Assembly (NCBI GenBank): GCA_028877215.1
Contig: JAPPFJ010000009.1
Span: 43,093-107,092, forward strand
From: Gemmatimonadota bacterium
GTDB lineage: Bacteria > Latescibacterota > UBA2968 > GCA-2709665
DNA length: 64,000 nucleotides
Reading direction: 5' to 3'
The notes beneath the pieces were generated by a model that saw only the letters and a program-made list of their open reading frames with translations, did not search any database and was not told where the DNA came from. Numbering within the stretch: position 1 is the first letter of the stretch; each line of letters starts with the position of its first letter. Below are positions 55,357 through 64,000 of this stretch, piece after piece. A program made the position numbers and the translations under genes.

Positions 55357-57840
55357 GTGTTTAAGAATTACGTCTTGATCGCGATTCGAAATCTTCTGAA
55401 GCATAAACTCTATACAATGATCAATATTGCCGGTTTGGCCATTGGAATCGCCTGTGTCATTCTGATCGGTTTATTTGTGGAGAATGAACTGTCGTACGAC
55501 ACTCACCATCCTCACACCGAATCGCTGTACAGGGTCATTCGTGAATTTCGCTCTAATGACGGTAAGAAGACGTACGATTGGCGCGTATCGGGTGCAGTTG
55601 GTCCAGCGCTAAAGCAAGACTATCCGGAAGTCGAAGCCACTGTCCGAATGATGCTTCGTACGGTCTGGATTCAGCATGACGTGAAAGTATTGAGTCGCGT
55701 ATTCTGCCTCGCAGATACTAACTTCCTCGATGTTTTCCATTTTCAAATGGTGACGGGAGACAGATCTGCACTCTTGGAGCCCAATGCTGTCTTGATTACG
55801 CGGTCCGCGGCCCTCGACTTTTTCGGCGATGTAAACCCCATTGGTAGAGTATTGACCGTTGAAGGTTCGTACGTTGGCGGAGAGTATGTGGTCGCGGGTG
55901 TGCTCAAAGACATGCCCAAACAGTCGACGATTCGCTTTGATGTACTCTCGGCTTCAATCCTGGCAGATTTTAGGGACTATTGGGATTCCTGGCTTCCCAG
56001 ATCCAGTTGGCGAGGTATTTCGGTCTATGCGCGTTTAAGGTCCCACACGTCGAAGGAAGAACTGTCATCGAAGATGACCGCTATGGTGGAACGGTACATG
56101 GGGTCCGAAATCGCGACGCACAACACTTACCTTTTTCAACCCATAAGTGAAATCTTCTTACGATCCAAAACCGACTATGGTATACACGAGGTTTTCGCCA
56201 GTGAGGGACCCATTGTTTACGGGGACATCACGCATGTCTATGCGGCGTCGGCCGCTGCGATATTCATCTTGCTAATTGCTTGTGTCAATTTCACCAATTT
56301 GACGACCGCTCGATCGGCCAACAGGGCCAGGGAGGTCGGCTTGCGCAAGGTTTCTGGGGCACATCGTGTCCAAGTGGCATTACAATTCCTGGGCGAATCG
56401 CTCCTGCTTTCAATTCTTAGTTTGTTCGTTGGCCTCGGTACTGTTGATGTGCTTTTGCCTTACTTTAGTGACTTTGTGGGCCGGAGCTTGACCTTTGATC
56501 TCACCGGCAAGTCGCTGATACAACTGTTAGGCTTATCGCTTGCTGTCGCGGTCGTTTCGGGAGGGTATCCCGCACTTTTCCTTTCACGGTTCCGCCCTGC
56601 CGTGGTGCTTAAAGGTACACTGTCAACTGGCGCTCAAAGTAGTGTTCTGCGGAAGAGTCTTGTCGTGTTCCAATTTACTACATCGGTAGCTCTAATAGCG
56701 ATCGTCTTGATCGTGTCTGAACAAACATCGTACATCCTGAACAAAGATCTCGGTTTTGACAAGGAGCAGATCGTGGAAACCCCACTCCTGTGGGAACATC
56801 GCATGTCCTCATTGCGTGAAGAACGCTTGTGGGATCGGTACAATGTAGTCAAGGATGCGTTTTTGCAGCATCCGAACATACACGCTGCATCCATTTCACG
56901 TTTTCCGCACGGGCGCGGTGCACCGCAGGCAGTATTCAATGCGTATGAAGCGGGGAAAGATGAACTGCTTATGCGCGTCAACGAAGTCGATGAGGACTTC
57001 ATTTCACTGTTCAACATTCCCCTCCTAAAAGGACGAGATTTCTCAAAAAACGCGGCGAAAACCTACGGGTCCGAGTCATTCGTCCAAGAAGAAGAACGAG
57101 GGCAGACAATGCTGCCAGGCAAGGCAGAGTACATCCTGAACGAAACCGCGGTAGAAATGCTGGGTTGGGTAGACCCGATTGGAAAGCGATTCGGGACAGA
57201 AGGGCGGAGACCTGGTCGTGTCATTGGAGTTATCAAAGACTATCACACGCGTACCTTACATCAATCCATTGAACCAACTGTGTTGTACGCCTATAACGCG
57301 GTTCCGAAAAACATCTACCTCAAAGTAAGCTCTCAAGACATTGAGGAAACGGTTGCCCACATCAAGAAGGTATGGCAACACTTCCTGCCCATTCGTCCAT
57401 TCTCCTACACTTTTTTGGATGAAAACCTGGCCAAACGCTACGGCCAGGAACGCCGACTTGGTCGATCAATGACTTTATTTGCCGGGGTGGCCATCTTTGT
57501 GGCGTGTCTGGGACTATTGGGGCTAGTCTCATATCTGACTGAGCGACGCAGAAAGGAAGTCGGCATTCGAAAGATATTAGGCGCTTCAGTTGGAAACATA
57601 GCGGGTCTGTTCTTGAAAGAGTCGATGGGTCTGATGTTGCTGTCGTGTGTGTTGGCATGGCCAATTGCATATTGGCTGGCAGAGTATTGGCTGCAAGCCT
57701 TTGCTTATCGGATTGAGATTACCGCGGCTCCGTTCCTGATTGGCGGCATCTCCATGGCAGGCCTGACCATGATTACGATGGCGCGTCAGGTGATCAAGGC
57801 TGCCAGTACTAATCCGGCTGACACGTTGCAGTACGAGTGA
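55357..57840 (+). CDS. MacB/FtsX-type ABC transporter permease 10
   Basis: MFKNYVLIAIRNLLKHKLYTMINIAGLAIGIACVILIGLFVENELSYD; LTERRRKEVGIRKILGAS; TNPADTLQYE. Confidence 0.92.
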   Translation: MFKNYVLIAIRNLLKHKLYTMINIAGLAIGIACVILIGLFVENELSYDTHHPHTESLYRVIREFRSNDGKKTYDWRVSGAVGPALKQDYPEVEATVRMMLRTVWIQHDVKVLSRVFCLADTNFLDVFHFQMVTGDRSALLEPNAVLITRSAALDFFGDVNPIGRVLTVEGSYVGGEYVVAGVLKDMPKQSTIRFDVLSASILADFRDYWDSWLPRSSWRGISVYARLRSHTSKEELSSKMTAMVERYMGSEIATHNTYLFQPISEIFLRSKTDYGIHEVFASEGPIVYGDITHVYAASAAAIFILLIACVNFTNLTTARSANRAREVGLRKVSGAHRVQVALQFLGESLLLSILSLFVGLGTVDVLLPYFSDFVGRSLTFDLTGKSLIQLLGLSLAVAVVSGGYPALFLSRFRPAVVLKGTLSTGAQSSVLRKSLVVFQFTTSVALIAIVLIVSEQTSYILNKDLGFDKEQIVETPLLWEHRMSSLREERLWDRYNVVKDAFLQHPNIHAASISRFPHGRGAPQAVFNAYEAGKDELLMRVNEVDEDFISLFNIPLLKGRDFSKNAAKTYGSESFVQEEERGQTMLPGKAEYILNETAVEMLGWVDPIGKRFGTEGRRPGRVIGVIKDYHTRTLHQSIEPTVLYAYNAVPKNIYLKVSSQDIEETVAHIKKVWQHFLPIRPFSYTFLDENLAKRYGQERRLGRSMTLFAGVAIFVACLGLLGLVSYLTERRRKEVGIRKILGASVGNIAGLFLKESMGLMLLSCVLAWPIAYWLAEYWLQAFAYRIEITAAPFLIGGISMAGLTMITMARQVIKAASTNPADTLQYE

Positions 57841-57962
57841 GTCATCAGGAGGGATAAACGACTCAACGTGCTATTATCAAGTGTCACGCCCCTGTTTCGA
57901 CAAGAATTCGTGTAACTGAATTCGTGCGGTGTTCTCATCAACCTATTAAGGAGGGGTCAAAC

Positions 57963-58409
57963 ATGTCGAAGAATATCAATTCCAATCATGGGCGACTGCT
58001 GTTGATTGTAACGGGAATTGCACTTTTGATCATCTCGTCCAGCTGTGCCACTACTCGGCAGGTGACATACATAGTCGGCGTAACCGCCACTCAAGATGGG
58101 ATTGAAAGAGTCCTCAAAGACAGGACTTATTCGCTTCGAAATGTTGTAATGCGCCTCTCCAATGGTGATAAGATAAAAGCGAAAGAAATAGTGTTCGACG
58201 GTCGAACCGGCGAATTCAGGACAGATGGAATTCTAGGCCGCGTCCACGCATCAAGGATTGATGTGTTGGTGCCCAGAGGCCGCGATTACAAGCTTAAAGC
58301 AGACGACGGTGCCAGGAGTATAGATGGCAAAATGGTGATGCACGATGCCTTATTTTCTACTGGAAAGGCCACCATTACGGCACGTAAGATCCACATTACC
58401 TGGTTGTAG
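57963..58409 (+). CDS. Hypothetical small lipoprotein
   Basis: MSKNINSNHGRLLLIVTGIALLIISSSCATTRQ signal peptide with lipobox (ISSSC); AAGGAGGGG Shine-Dalgarno upstream. Confidence 0.75.
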   Translation: MSKNINSNHGRLLLIVTGIALLIISSSCATTRQVTYIVGVTATQDGIERVLKDRTYSLRNVVMRLSNGDKIKAKEIVFDGRTGEFRTDGILGRVHASRIDVLVPRGRDYKLKADDGARSIDGKMVMHDALFSTGKATITARKIHITWL

Positions 58410-58682
58410 TTATGGACAGATTCAGCCAAAGCGCATAGTCTCGGACGAGGTCTTGGCGCAATTCAACCGCAGACACCGCAGAGATTGGACGTAATTTGCC
58501 TCTGGAAGTACAATTCAGAAGTAATTGTCAACTCTACCGTAATTCGCCAACTAGCTTGATGTCAAGTTTCGAGATCACACGAAATTCACCTGTTGAGATG
58601 GATACGAAACCCAGCGCGGCTTCGCTATGCGCAGCCGCAACCAAATAGATGGAAGTTAACGCGAGAGTTCGTTTAACAGTCC

Positions 58683-58790
58683 AATCACTCCCCCCTTGAG
58701 GGGGAGTCGCAGAAGCCGAGCCGGTCCCTGAGCCTGTCGAAGGGCCGGCGACGGCTGATGCGGTGGGGGGAATTCAACGCCTTACAGTGT
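58683..58790. repeat. CTTGAGGGGGAGTCGCAGAAGCCGAGCCGG repeat, copy 3
   Basis: CACTCCCCCCTTGAGGGGGAGTCGCAGAAGCCGAGCCGGTCCCTGAGCCTGTCGAAGGGCCGGCGACGG. Confidence 0.65.
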
Positions 58791-58971
58791 GCAAGCAGCA
58801 TGGTTAAACATGTGCGCATCTTGCGTTGAAGTCTTACTGAAAGAATCTAAGATTACGTCAAATCTCCAATGTTTGCGTGATCGTCAGGATCGATTTATGG
58901 AGTTTCATCTTAACCCCGTGCCGATTCACTATCGTTTGTCGCTACGGTTAACAAACCGAACGGGCACTCAC

Positions 58972-59050
58972 ACCATCTACCCTCTTACGTCTCCCGTCTC
59001 CCCTTTCATCAGGCACTCATATCCTCTCCCGTCTTACGTCTACCCTTTCA
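58972..59050. repeat. Palindromic GTAGACG-arm repeat, arm-only partial copy before the ATPase
   Basis: ATCTACCCTCTTACGTCTCCCGTCTCCCC...CTCTCCCGTCTTACGTCTACCC. Confidence 0.55.
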
Positions 59051-59064
59051 TAAGGAGTCCCGAA

Positions 59065-59754
59065 ATGATCAAGACCGTGGATTTACAGAAGGTGTACAGG
59101 ACAGAAGAAGTCGAAACAACCGCGTTGCGAAACGTCAACCTGGAGATCAATGAAGGCGAGTTCGTGGCGGTGATGGGGCCATCGGGCTGCGGCAAGTCCA
59201 CGCTGCTGAACGTCCTGGGGCTGCTGGACAATCCGACGGACGGAGAATACTTTTTGAACGACGTGGAGGTCTCCGGACATTCGGAGCGGCAGAGAGCCGA
59301 TACCCGGAAAGAGAATATCGGCTTCGTGTTTCAGAGTTTCAATCTGATCGACGAACTGACCGTGGCCGAAAATATCGAACTGCCGCTCCTGTACCTGAAG
59401 ATGCCGTCCAAAGAACGCAGGAAGCGCGTGGACGAATCCATGGAGTATATGGGCATCAAGCACCGCGAGAAGCACTTCCCGCAACAGCTGTCAGGCGGCC
59501 AGCAGCAGCGCGTGGCCGTGGCGCGGGCGGTGATCTCGAATCCGAAGATCATTCTCGCGGACGAGCCTACCGGGAACCTGGATTCCGCCAACGGCAATGA
59601 AGTTATGGGATTGTTGACGGAACTGAACAAGAACGGGACGACCATCGTCATGGTGACGCACAAAGCGCACGATGCCGGATTCGCACATCGCGTCGTTCAC
59701 CTGTTCGACGGCCACGTGGTGTCGGAAAACATCAAGGAACAAGCGCCGAATTAG
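59065..59754 (+). CDS. ABC transporter ATP-binding protein (MacB/LolD type)
   Basis: GPSGCGKST, LSGGQQQRVAVARAV, DEPTGNLD; ATG 59065 with AAGGAG upstream; ORF-track start is too far upstream. Confidence 0.95.
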   Translation: MIKTVDLQKVYRTEEVETTALRNVNLEINEGEFVAVMGPSGCGKSTLLNVLGLLDNPTDGEYFLNDVEVSGHSERQRADTRKENIGFVFQSFNLIDELTVAENIELPLLYLKMPSKERRKRVDESMEYMGIKHREKHFPQQLSGGQQQRVAVARAVISNPKIILADEPTGNLDSANGNEVMGLLTELNKNGTTIVMVTHKAHDAGFAHRVVHLFDGHVVSENIKEQAPN

Positions 59755-59845
59755 CCGTGATTCATATACCGTCCCGGAAACAGATCGACACAATTCAGCC
59801 GCAGACAAATAGGCGCAGAAAGACGCACGCCCGTTTACCGGTCCA

Positions 59846-60035
59846 ATCACTCCCCCCTTGAGGTGGAGTCGCAGAAGCCGAGCCGGTCCCCTTAGCCTTG
59901 CCCTGAACCTACGGTCCCTGAGCAGCTGTCCTGAGCCTGCCGAAGGACTGTCGAAGGGTGTCGAAATGTCGAGCGGGGCTGGCGAAGGCTAATGCGGTGG
60001 GGGGATTTCTACGCCTTACCATGTGCAAGCTGCGC
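59846..60035. repeat. CTTGAGGNGGAGTCGCAGAAGCCGAGCCGG repeat, copy 4
   Basis: CACTCCCCCCTTGAGGTGGAGTCGCAGAAGCCGAGCCGGTCC...GCGGTGGGGGGATTTCTACGCCTTACC. Confidence 0.65.
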
Positions 60036-60120
60036 GAACTTGAAACTCACAACGCGGTCGGATTCCATGCCATCGGTTGAGCGATCCACTCTCCCTTCAA
60101 CAGTCCATTGAGAGATTCGG

Positions 60121-62517
60121 ATGTTCCGCAACTACCTGATCGTGGCCCTGCGACATCTGCTCCGGCAGAAGCTGTACGCGTTTATCAACGTGTTCGGGCT
60201 GGCAGTGGGCCTCGCGTGCTGTATTCTGATCTTTCTCTACGTCAGGCACGAGTGGCAGTACGATGCCTTCCACGAGAATGCCGACCGCATCTTTCGCGTG
60301 ATCGTGAAGGAAACCAGGCCTGACGGCAGCGTCGGGTATTCGACCCTTCATCCTACAACGCTTGCAGCATCGCTGAAAGAAGAATTCCCGGGGATCGTGC
60401 GGGCAAGCGGATTCATACGCTCACGGACACAGGTATCGTATCAGAAGATCTTCTTTCAAGAATCCTTCGGCCTGGTGGAACCCGACTTTTTGAAGATGTT
60501 CTCATTTCCGCTCCTTGCCGGAGACCCGGAGCAGGTTCTGCGGCGGCCGGATGGCGTCGTGGTGAGCGAGACCGTCGCTCGTACGCTCTACGGGAATCCT
60601 GAAGACGATTATACAGCAGTTTTGGAAAAGCCACTCTTACTGGGAGACCGCGAATTTACCGTCGCGGGAGTCATGCGGGACGTCCCCGAGAACTCCAGTC
60701 TGAATTTCAGTCTCCTGATACCGATTGAGCACCACAAAAATTATGTCCGCGCCCATGACGATAACGACGGAACTACTGCTGTGTACGTGGAACGTGTGGA
60801 AACACAGGATGTGGAAGCCATGGAGAGGGCGTTTCCTCCCTTTGCTGAAAAACACCTGAACGACAGGATCAGACGTTTCAAATCGCGCGGTCGCATAAGG
60901 AATACAGACGACGGGTTCTTGCTGCGCCTCCAGCCGCTGCGCGACGTCTATCTGGATTCTGACGGCGTCAAGAACAGTTACGAAGCCAGCGGAAAAACGG
61001 TCTATTCGTACCTGCTTTCCGGGCTCGCGATTCTGGTGCTCACGGTTGCATGCATCAATTACGTGACCCTGGCGGCAGGTCGGTCAGTTGGACGTGCGTC
61101 AGAGGTGGGCTTGCGAAGGGTGTTGGGAGCGCATCGTAGTCAACTTATGTGGCAGTTCTGGGGCGAGGCGTTGTCCTTGAGCCTTGTTGCATCGGCGATG
61201 GGAATTGCGCTGGCCGAGATGTTTCTGCCCGCATTCAATGATCTGGCGCGCAAGAATCTGGATATGCCCTACCTGGACAGTTGGGGGACACCGCTGGCGC
61301 TTCTGGGGATGGTGTGCATCGCTGGACTTGCGGCGGGCAGTTATCCGGCCCTGGTTCTGCCCCGGCTCCAGACAGTAGACGTGCTCAAGGGCCATGTCCG
61401 TATTGGAAGACGCAACGCAGGTTCGAGGGCGCTGGTGGCCGTGCAGAATGCCCTTTCGATCGCACTGATGATCGGCGCAGCTTTGATGTTTCATCAACTC
61501 AACTACGTGAGAGAAAAGGACTTGGGATACCGTAAAGAGCAGGTCGTGGTTGTTCCTGTCCCGGACGACTACAGTGACCTGTATAAAATAGAGGTCTCCA
61601 GATCTCATCGAGTTATCAGCGCAACCGTCAGCGACCGCGCGTTTACGACTGGAGATGCCACATTAGGCGTGGAAACGAAAGACGGGGAACGACTTGGGGT
61701 TCGAGTTATCCGGATTGATCCCGATTTTCTCAAGACCATGGACATCCAGCTTGTGGCAGGACGGGATATATCATCGCCGTCCACGTCCGGTCAGAGAGTA
61801 TCCGCACTCGTGAACGAGAAATTGGCCGGAATGCTCGGATGGGAGGATCCCATCGGGAAGACGCTGAAACTGCGCGCACTACGCGAACCGACCGTCGTCG
61901 GCGTTGTAAGGGATTTCCATTTCGATTCGATGCATGATGAGATCCAACCGCTGGTGTTGCACACTGGAATGGGAACCTTCGGACCCTTTTTGATGATCAG
62001 GATCAAACCCGCGGACGTTGCCGGCACGATTGCATTTCTTGAGAAGACGTGGGAAAAAGTGGCGCCGGACGAGCCGTTTAGCTATTCCTTCCTGGAAGAC
62101 AATCTCGCTGGGCAGTACCGGAACGAAGATCGGTGGTTCAGAATTACCGCATATACGTTTCTGTTCGCGATCCTGATTTCCTGTCTGGGGCTCCTGGGGT
62201 TGGCGTCACTCTCCGTGACACGGCGAACAAGGGAGGTGGGTATCCGAAAGGTCCTGGGGGGGTCGGTTTCGAACCTTTCTCTCCTGCTCTCCAGTGAATT
62301 CGCGAAGCTTGTTCTGATCGCCAATTTGCTGGCCTGGCCGGCGGCCTATTACGTGATGAACGGTTGGCTTCAGAATTTCGCCTACCGGATCGACCCCGAG
62401 CCCGAAATCTTCATTCTATGCGGCGTTCTGGCGCTCGGGATCGCAATGCTGACCGTGGGTGCCCAGTCGGTCAAGGCCGCACTGGCGAATCCCGTGGACG
62501 CGCTCAGGTATGAGTAA
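60121..62517 (+). CDS. MacB/FtsX-type ABC transporter permease 11
   Basis: MFRNYLIVALRHLLRQKLYAFINVFGLAVGLACCILIFLYVRHEWQYD; TRRTREVGIRKVLGGS; ANPVDALRYE. Confidence 0.93.
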   Translation: MFRNYLIVALRHLLRQKLYAFINVFGLAVGLACCILIFLYVRHEWQYDAFHENADRIFRVIVKETRPDGSVGYSTLHPTTLAASLKEEFPGIVRASGFIRSRTQVSYQKIFFQESFGLVEPDFLKMFSFPLLAGDPEQVLRRPDGVVVSETVARTLYGNPEDDYTAVLEKPLLLGDREFTVAGVMRDVPENSSLNFSLLIPIEHHKNYVRAHDDNDGTTAVYVERVETQDVEAMERAFPPFAEKHLNDRIRRFKSRGRIRNTDDGFLLRLQPLRDVYLDSDGVKNSYEASGKTVYSYLLSGLAILVLTVACINYVTLAAGRSVGRASEVGLRRVLGAHRSQLMWQFWGEALSLSLVASAMGIALAEMFLPAFNDLARKNLDMPYLDSWGTPLALLGMVCIAGLAAGSYPALVLPRLQTVDVLKGHVRIGRRNAGSRALVAVQNALSIALMIGAALMFHQLNYVREKDLGYRKEQVVVVPVPDDYSDLYKIEVSRSHRVISATVSDRAFTTGDATLGVETKDGERLGVRVIRIDPDFLKTMDIQLVAGRDISSPSTSGQRVSALVNEKLAGMLGWEDPIGKTLKLRALREPTVVGVVRDFHFDSMHDEIQPLVLHTGMGTFGPFLMIRIKPADVAGTIAFLEKTWEKVAPDEPFSYSFLEDNLAGQYRNEDRWFRITAYTFLFAILISCLGLLGLASLSVTRRTREVGIRKVLGGSVSNLSLLLSSEFAKLVLIANLLAWPAAYYVMNGWLQNFAYRIDPEPEIFILCGVLALGIAMLTVGAQSVKAALANPVDALRYE

Positions 62518-62545
62518 ATCGCCCGAGCCCTTTTGCCGGTCCATT

Positions 62546-62640
62546 CACTTCCCCTTGAGGGGGAGTGGCAGAAGCCGAGCCGGTCCCTGAGCCTGTCGAA
62601 GGGCCGGCGCGAAGGCTGATGCGGTCAGGGGACCCCGTAC
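62546..62640. repeat. CTTGAGGGGGAGTNGCAGAAGCCGAGCCGG repeat, copy 5
   Basis: CACTTCCCCTTGAGGGGGAGTGGCAGAAGCCGAGCCGGTCCCTGAGCCTGTCGAAGGGCCGG. Confidence 0.65.
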
Positions 62641-62693
62641 CTGCCCAGAGCCGGACCCTGAGCACTTGCCCCGCTTGTGCTGCATTCGCACTC

Positions 62694-63656
62694 CTATAGC
62701 GTCCCCTGGTGCCCGGCGCGGATGGCCTCGCAAAGACGCATGGTCTGTACGGCGTCGTCCAGGGTTGACCACGGCGTGCGGTCTTCCAGTATGCAGTCGA
62801 CGAAGTGGACGACCTCGTTGAAGCCCGCCCCGCCCACGGCCTCGAATTCGGCGGCCCCCACCGAAAACGCCTCACCCCGCTCATATCCCTCCACCTGCGG
62901 CGCCCGCGTCAGATCCAGATAGACCGACAGGTCCTCCCCGTGCACCTCGGCCCGCTGGATGCGATAGCCCACGCCGTAGTGGCACATCAGGACGCCGAAG
63001 GCGCCCGAGTCGAAACCAACCACGGCATTGTGGCGATGGCATACGGGGCGCTCGCCGTCCTGCACCATCCCCCGCACCTCCACCGGTATCGCCGCTTCCT
63101 CCGGGCCGGCACCGGCCAACCAGCGGATCAGGTCCACGTGGTGGATGGCGTCGCAGATCACCGGATCGGGGGTTGCGGCTTTAAACCGGGATAACGGTTT
63201 GTTGTACGTGGCGGCGACGTGTACCGCGCCCCCGCCGGCCTGGATGCGCCGCCGGACGGCCAGCACCTGGGGATAGTATCGACGGTTGAAGGACACGATG
63301 CCCTTGCCGTCGCTATCCCGGGCGGCGCGCGCCATTTGAGAGGTCTCGTCCACGTTCATTCCTGGCGATTTCTCCACCGAGGTATGGATCCCGCGTTCCA
63401 GGCAGTCGATCACGATGGGCAGCAGATGCCCCGGATTCGTGACTACGTACACGAGGTCCGGCGCGCACGCGTCCAGCATCTGTCGATAGTCGACAAAGGC
63501 CTGCTCGGGCGTCCATTCTGCCCGGTTCCTGCGCAACCGCTCTTCATCGAGTTCCGCGATGCCCGCCAGCCGAAGTCGCGGTTCGTCCGCGATCATCTGC
63601 AGGTGCGACTGCGCGTGGCCTCCGCAGCCGATCACCGCCGCTTTCAAATCTGTCAT
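62694..63656 (-). CDS. Gfo/Idh/MocA family oxidoreductase
   Basis: MTDLKAAVIGCGGHAQSHLQMIADEPRLRLAGIAELDEERL; EKSPGMNVDE. Confidence 0.88.
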   Translation of the reverse strand: MTDLKAAVIGCGGHAQSHLQMIADEPRLRLAGIAELDEERLRRNRAEWTPEQAFVDYRQMLDACAPDLVYVVTNPGHLLPIVIDCLERGIHTSVEKSPGMNVDETSQMARAARDSDGKGIVSFNRRYYPQVLAVRRRIQAGGGAVHVAATYNKPLSRFKAATPDPVICDAIHHVDLIRWLAGAGPEEAAIPVEVRGMVQDGERPVCHRHNAVVGFDSGAFGVLMCHYGVGYRIQRAEVHGEDLSVYLDLTRAPQVEGYERGEAFSVGAAEFEAVGGAGFNEVVHFVDCILEDRTPWSTLDDAVQTMRLCEAIRAGHQGTL

Positions 63657-63674
63657 GGTGAAGTCCTTTCAAAA

Positions 63675-63810
63675 ACGGGTAGAAGGAAGAGGGTAGACGG
63701 TAGAAGAAATCCTTGCCCGATATTTTATCCTACCTTGCCTGCGGCACGAGAAGAAACCTCGCAGGGCAGGTAATCTCTCCCTTCTACCGGCTTGCATCTA
63801 CCCACTTTTG
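63675..63810. repeat. Palindromic GTAGACG-arm repeat element, copy 4
   Basis: CCTTGCCCGATATTTTATCCTACCTTGCCTGCGGCACGAGAAGAAACCTCGCAGGGCAGGTAATCTCT core. Confidence 0.75.
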
Positions 63811-63836
63811 AGGGCCGGGGAGAGAGGTCGACTAAA

Positions 63837-63957
63837 GGCGGGTAGACGGTAGAGGGTAGACGGAAGAAGAAGCCCTTGCCCGATGTTTTATTCCTTCTTG
63901 CCTCCGGCATGAGAGGAGACCTCACAAGGCAGGCAATCTCTACCCTCTTCCGTCTAC
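63837..63957. repeat. Palindromic GTAGACG-arm repeat element, copy 5
   Basis: CCTTGCCCGATGTTTTATTCCTTCTTGCCTCCGGCATGAGAGGAGACCTCACAAGGCAGGCAATCTCTACCCTC core. Confidence 0.75.
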
Positions 63958-64000
63958 TATGTTAAAAGTCAAGAGAAAACGACAAAATGTTGGCCTCAGA

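Noticed and set aside
58789-59064. N-terminal extension of the ABC ATPase ORF
   Set aside because: Overlaps repeat arms; the conserved ATPase N-terminus begins at the ATG at 59065 with a proper Shine-Dalgarno.

Overview
High-GC bacterial window, probably from an uncultured lineage of the FCB/Latescibacterota type (taxonomy is a guess from gene content). Left part (1-15.4 kb): ordinary accessory metabolism: ATP-grasp-like fragment, larE, def, PHP phosphoesterase, nicotinate phosphoribosyltransferase, moaD/moaE, glutaminyl cyclase, an alpha/alpha-toroid protein, a CocE/NonD hydrolase, heparinase II/III, Gfo/Idh/MocA, SUI1/YciH and a phytoene-desaturase-like oxidoreductase. Right part (15.5-62.5 kb): a very large export locus. 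It has an NtrY/NtrC-like two-component system, ELEVEN same-strand MacB/FtsX-type ABC permeases of ~780-860 aa without an ATPase domain, only ONE MacB-type ATPase, ONE HlyD/MacA-type adaptor, an ECF sigma factor, a DUF4097-like putative lipoprotein, a 46-aa membrane protein and a second small lipoprotein. The main finding is a regulatory circuit readable in the DNA: four copies of a 37-bp two-part palindromic operator (TGTYC-N6-GRACA, 4 bp, TGTMTCAwwAnCGAAC), each followed 63-64 bp later by a sigma-54 -24/-12 promoter (TGGCACG-N4-TYGCW). A fifth, divergent sigma-54-like promoter faces the regulator genes themselves. Other notable features: a deletion scar fusing an ECF-sigma 5' remnant to a DUF4097 3' remnant, a mosaic permease, a 286-bp apparently perfect duplication, several interspersed palindromic repeat families (one with a conserved, possibly RNA-like core), a frameshifted Phd/YefM antitoxin, and a tiny basic ORF followed by a canonical terminator. 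No tRNA, rRNA or CRISPR was seen.
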